The position numbers and the translations under genes are program-made. A stretch of DNA of 36,090 nucleotides from Bacillota bacterium (GTDB lineage: Bacteria > Chloroflexota > Dormibacteria > Dormibacterales > Dormibacteraceae). Location: contig JAJPKS010000206.1 of NCBI GenBank assembly GCA_021323605.1, positions 1 through 36,090 of the forward strand, in the 5' to 3' direction. The notes beneath the pieces were generated by a model. That model did no database searches. It was not told the origin of the DNA and was given only the letters and a program-made list of their open reading frames with translations. This document shows, piece after piece, positions 32,728 to 36,090 of the stretch (positions are counted from its first letter, which is position 1; every line of letters starts with the position of its first letter).

Positions 32728-33726
32728 ATGAGACGGCGGATGTCGTTGGCAGCGGTATGGGCCGCCCTGGTGGCGGTCCTGGCGGTGAGTTGCGGTGGCT
32801 CGGCGCCGTCCAGCTCCTCCTCGGGCGGGTTGACGCAGATCACGATCGGGGCCCTCACCCCGCCCTCGCTCGGCGCTTTCTTGCCACCCATCATCAAGGA
32901 CCGCCACCTCGACACCCAGAACGGTCTCGATCTCCGGTTCACCTACTCGGCCAACGACGCCTACAACCTCTCCTACACCTCGGGCCAGCTCCAGGTCGGC
33001 GGCAGCGCGAGTCTGATCCAGGAGGCACTCCGCTGGCAGCAGGGGGTGCAGTCCGTCTACCTCTTCAACGTGGTGGACTTCTGGACCGGGTTCCTCACCA
33101 AAGACCCCAGCATCAAGTCGATCACGGACCTGGCCGGTAAGACGGTCGGGATGACGACCGGTTCGACCAACTACGCCCTCTCGGTTTGGTACCTGCAGCA
33201 AGCCGGGCTCGACATCAGCAAGGTCAAGGTCGTGAACCTGACCAGCGCGGCCATGGGTCCTGCCCTCGAAGCCGGCCAGGTTCAGGCGATTGACATTCCC
33301 GAGCCCGGCTATGACACCGCGCTCGGTCTCGATCCCAACCTGCACGCGATCCCGCTCGACATCACCGGGATCTGGAAGAGGAAGTTCAACACCACGTACA
33401 TCCCCTTCCTGGGTGTCGCCGCGCTGCCCGACTGGGTGAGTTCCCACAAGAAGGAGATCCAGGAGCTCTACCGGACCTACAAGGAGGCGGCCGACTTCGT
33501 GTCCAGGAACCCCTCTCAGGCGGCGACGATCATCGCCAGGACGATCCCCGGCGGCCGAGCGGACGTGATCCAGAGACTGCTCGCCGACAAGCAACGGATG
33601 CCGCTCGACGTCGTCCCCGCACAGCAGATCAAGCCCGGACTGAAGGGCATGCTCGAGGCAGGTCTGGCGACCGGATACATCAGGTCCAGGCCGGGTAACA
33701 GCTTCCTCTACTCGGGGCTCAGCTGA
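32728..33726 (+). CDS. NitT/TauT-type ABC transporter substrate-binding lipoprotein 2
   Basis: Binding protein of 332 residues. The N terminus (MRRRMSLAAVWAALVAVL, then AVSCGG) is a lipoprotein signal with the lipobox Cys and a Ser-rich linker. The mature part has the SsuA-like layout (LQVGGSASLIQEAL, LAGKTVGMTTGSTNYALS). GGAGGGA lies at a normal distance before the ATG. The stop shares one base with the next start (TGATG). It is a distant paralog of binding protein 1 at 14050 and probably works with the ATPase at 30426. Confidence 0.9.
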   Translation: MRRRMSLAAVWAALVAVLAVSCGGSAPSSSSSGGLTQITIGALTPPSLGAFLPPIIKDRHLDTQNGLDLRFTYSANDAYNLSYTSGQLQVGGSASLIQEALRWQQGVQSVYLFNVVDFWTGFLTKDPSIKSITDLAGKTVGMTTGSTNYALSVWYLQQAGLDISKVKVVNLTSAAMGPALEAGQVQAIDIPEPGYDTALGLDPNLHAIPLDITGIWKRKFNTTYIPFLGVAALPDWVSSHKKEIQELYRTYKEAADFVSRNPSQAATIIARTIPGGRADVIQRLLADKQRMPLDVVPAQQIKPGLKGMLEAGLATGYIRSRPGNSFLYSGLS

Positions 33727-36090
33727 TGGCACAACCCCAAACCGAGTTCCGCTGGATTGGGAAACCGATGCCGGTGATCGAAGACCGGCGCTTCGTGCGG
33801 GGCCGTGGCCGCTACATCAACGACCTCGAGCTTCCGGGTATGCACCACATCGCCGTGGCCACCGCGCCGGTGGCGCACGCCCGCCTCATCTCCGTGGACG
33901 TCGAGGCCGCCCGGAGGGCGCCGGGCGTGATCGCCGTCCTGACCGGGCAGGACGTGGTCCGGATGATGGAGCCGATCCCCCAGGAGCTGCCCATCCCCAA
34001 CGTCAGGTGGTACCCGCTGGCGGTGGACAAGATCCGGGTCGCGGGCGAGTGGACGGCGGCGATCGTTGCCACCAGCCGTGCCCTGGCCGAGGACGCGGCC
34101 GAGCTGGTGAGGATCGAATACGAGGAACTGCCGCCGGTCGTGGATCCCGAGGAAGCCCTCAAGCCGGACGCGCCGGTCCTCCACGAGGCCCACGGCTCCA
34201 ACGTGGTCTGGAACGAGACCTATACCTGGGGTGACGTGGACGGGGCGATGGCCGCGGCGGACCACGTCTTCACCTACCGCTGGCGCTGGCATCGCCACTC
34301 CGGAGTCCCCATCGAGACGTTCGGTGCGGTGGCTGCGGTCGAGCCCTCGACCAACATGCTGGACATCTGGGCCTCGCACCAGAACCCGGGGATCCAGGAG
34401 GAGTTCATGAACGTCCTCCGCGTGCCGGCCTGCCGGGTGCACATGGACGTGGACGTGGGCGGGTCCTACGGGTCGAAACGGGGCCGCAAGCAGATGTACC
34501 TCACGGCCCTGGCCGCGATGGTGACCGGCAAACCCTGCAAGTTCATCGAGGATCGCCTCGAGAACATGGTCTCCAGCGACGGCCACGGTCCCGACCGCAT
34601 CTTCAACGTGAAGGTGGGCGTCTCCGGGGACGGGATCCTGCAGGCGCTGGACGTCCAGGTCATCGAGGACCTCGGGGCCTACTGCGGCCGGGGGCCCCGC
34701 CAGATCACCAAGCCGACGGCGGCGGTGGTCGGCCCCTACCGGATCCCGGCTGTCCGTTATGGCGGCTACGGTGTGCTCACCTGCAAGACGAACCAGGTGC
34801 CCTTCCGTGGCGCCGGCCAGTCACCTCACAACTTCATGCTGGAGAGGACCATCGACTCGGTGGCGCGCGAGCTGGGCATCGACCGCGTCGAGATCCGCCG
34901 GCGCAACTACATCGAGAAGGACCAGTTCCCCTACACCATCCCCAGCGGGGCGGTCTACGACTCCGGCGACTACCAGGGCGCCCTCCAGATGGCGCTCGAG
35001 AAGGCCGGCCTTGAGACACTGTTCCGGGAGCAGGAGGAGGCGCGACGCGCCGGGCGGCTGTTCGGGATTGGCTTCGGGGGGGCGATTGAACCCAGCGGTG
35101 GCATCGCCGACCCGGAGGGCGCCCGGATCCAGGTGGACCCCCGTGGCCACGTCTTCGTGACCATCGGCTTCCAGTCCTCGGCCAGAGCCACGAGAGCATG
35201 GTCACCCAGATCATCTGCGAAGAGTTTGGAGTCGAGCCGGGGGACGTCACCGTGCAGCGCGCTCACGGGCTGGGCGGCATCATCGGCGGCGCCACCACGG
35301 GATCTCGGATGACGCTGATGCTGGGGACCGCCCTCACTCGCTGCTCCGAAAAGGTCCGGGCGAAGCTGCGTTCGGTTGCCGCCCACCTGCTCGAGGTGGA
35401 GCCGGAGGACATCGTCGTCGATGGCCGAAGATTCCACGTGAGAGGCTTCCCTTCACGCGCACTCGACCTCCGGGAGGTCGCCGACCACGCCTACAACGAC
35501 CGCAGTGTGCTCGGCCCCAATGACGAGCCGGGCGTGGTCGAGGACGCGGTCTACCCAGGGCCCTTCGAGATGATCGACCGACCAGGGCCACGGCGGTTCC
35601 CGTCCTATGCCTTCGACTTCCACATCCCGGTGGTCGAGGTGGACCCGGAGACCTTCCAGATTCGCTTCCGCCGCTACATCGTCGTGCACGACTGCGGCAC
35701 GGTGATGAACCCACTGGTCGTCCACGGCTTCATTTATGGTGGCATCGGCCACGGGATCGGGGGAGCCCTGTACGAGAACTTCCTCTACGACTCGCAGGGG
35801 CTTCTCAAGGCGGCCACCTTCATGGACTACCTGATGCCGACGGCGGCCGAGGTCCCATCCATCGAGCTCTACGAGATGTGCACGCCCTCGCCTCATCATC
35901 CCTATGGCGCCAAGGGCACCGCGGAGGGTGCCTACATGACGGCACCGGCCGCGATCGCGAGCGCGGTCGAGGACGCGCTCGCACCGCTGGACGTCCGCAT
36001 CGACGAGGTGCCGATCACACCGGCCCTGTTGCTGCGCAAGGTGATGGCGGCTCGAGGGGAGGCCGCGGTTGCTAAGAGGGTGCGCGGATA
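33726..36090 (+). CDS. Molybdenum hydroxylase large subunit 2, with a one-base frameshift; runs to the window end
   Basis: Xanthine dehydrogenase-family large subunit of about 787 residues, full length for the family. It has RGRGRYINDLELPGMHH near the N terminus, PFRGAGQSPHNFMLERTID in the molybdopterin region (form II, not CO dehydrogenase) and KGTAEGAY with the catalytic Glu near the end. The frame breaks near 35180: adding one G there restores GFQSSGQSHESMVTQ, and the protein then continues without interruption to 36088. Everything else is intact, so this is either a recent loss or a sequencing or assembly slip. The last two bases (TA) may begin the stop codon. It probably completes the enzyme with the subunits at 19091 and 25769. 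Confidence 0.88.

Noticed and set aside
1-36090. Mobile elements, CRISPR arrays, tRNA or rRNA genes
   Set aside because: No transposase or integrase motifs, no regular repeat-spacer pattern and no conserved RNA gene sequence seen by eye on either strand.

Overview
This is a GC-rich bacterial chromosomal window, almost fully coding, that reads as one large catabolic gene cluster. F420/FMN-type LLM oxidoreductases, molybdenum hydroxylases, CaiB/BaiF CoA-transferase, NitT/TauT-type ABC transporters with lipoprotein binding proteins, IclR regulators and frequent GTG/TTG starts fit a soil-type high-GC lineage (Actinobacteria, Chloroflexi, Dormibacterota or similar). I cannot fix the phylum from the sequence alone. 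I saw no rRNA, tRNA, insertion sequence, CRISPR or prophage.

Layout. 1-2055 (+): end of a molybdenum hydroxylase large subunit. 2179-5506 (-): zinc-type dehydrogenase and extradiol-type VOC dioxygenase, plus IclR regulator 1. 6614-12189: RraA-like aldolase (+), LLM oxidoreductase (-), gamma-glutamyltransferase (+), then HIT protein, SDR and a UGSC-associated domain protein (-). 12608-18123 (+): UbiD decarboxylase, lipoprotein binding protein, a fused ABC ATPase-permease and a CoA-transferase. 18793-28866 (+): a 13-gene, mostly overlapping operon: Nfu-like protein, 2Fe-2S subunit, selenoprotein, crotonase, thiolase-like protein, DUF35, FAH, alpha/beta hydrolase, RraA, FAD subunit, LLM, NIPSNAP and Ldh-type dehydrogenase. 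28835-31229 (-): IclR regulator 2, racemase-like protein and ABC ATPase. 31391-36090 (+): racemase-like paralog, dimeric-barrel protein, second lipoprotein binding protein, and a second molybdenum hydroxylase large subunit that carries a one-base frameshift and runs to the window edge.

Two results stand out. First, 19603-21204 is a selenoprotein. An in-frame TGA at 19897-19899 is followed directly by Gly-Ser-Cys, giving the UGSC motif, and a hairpin with an AGUCU loop lies just downstream like a bacterial SECIS. The protein continues for another 434 residues into a domain that also occurs as a free-standing protein at 11185-12189. Second, four promoters in the cluster share one architecture: a -35 box, 16-17 bp, a -10 box, then two back-to-back 19-bp operators of the form TTGTRCG-N5-CGYACAA. 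They control the UbiD operon, the selenoprotein operon and the two divergent racemase/ABC operons. A fifth operator pair lies near the start of the free-standing UGSC-associated protein. IclR regulator 2, inside one of the controlled operons, is the best candidate for the binding protein.

Role (inference). The parts suggest uptake of a small aromatic or heteroaromatic acid by ABC transport, decarboxylation by UbiD, CoA activation, hydroxylation by a three-subunit molybdenum hydroxylase, and ring opening and chain breakdown by the crotonase, thiolase-like, FAH, hydrolase and aldolase proteins. Several of these enzymes lack the standard catalytic residues of their families (thiolase Cys, racemase Cys pair, one crotonase Glu, one FAH metal ligand), so the chemistry is probably not a textbook pathway. 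The substrate is unknown.
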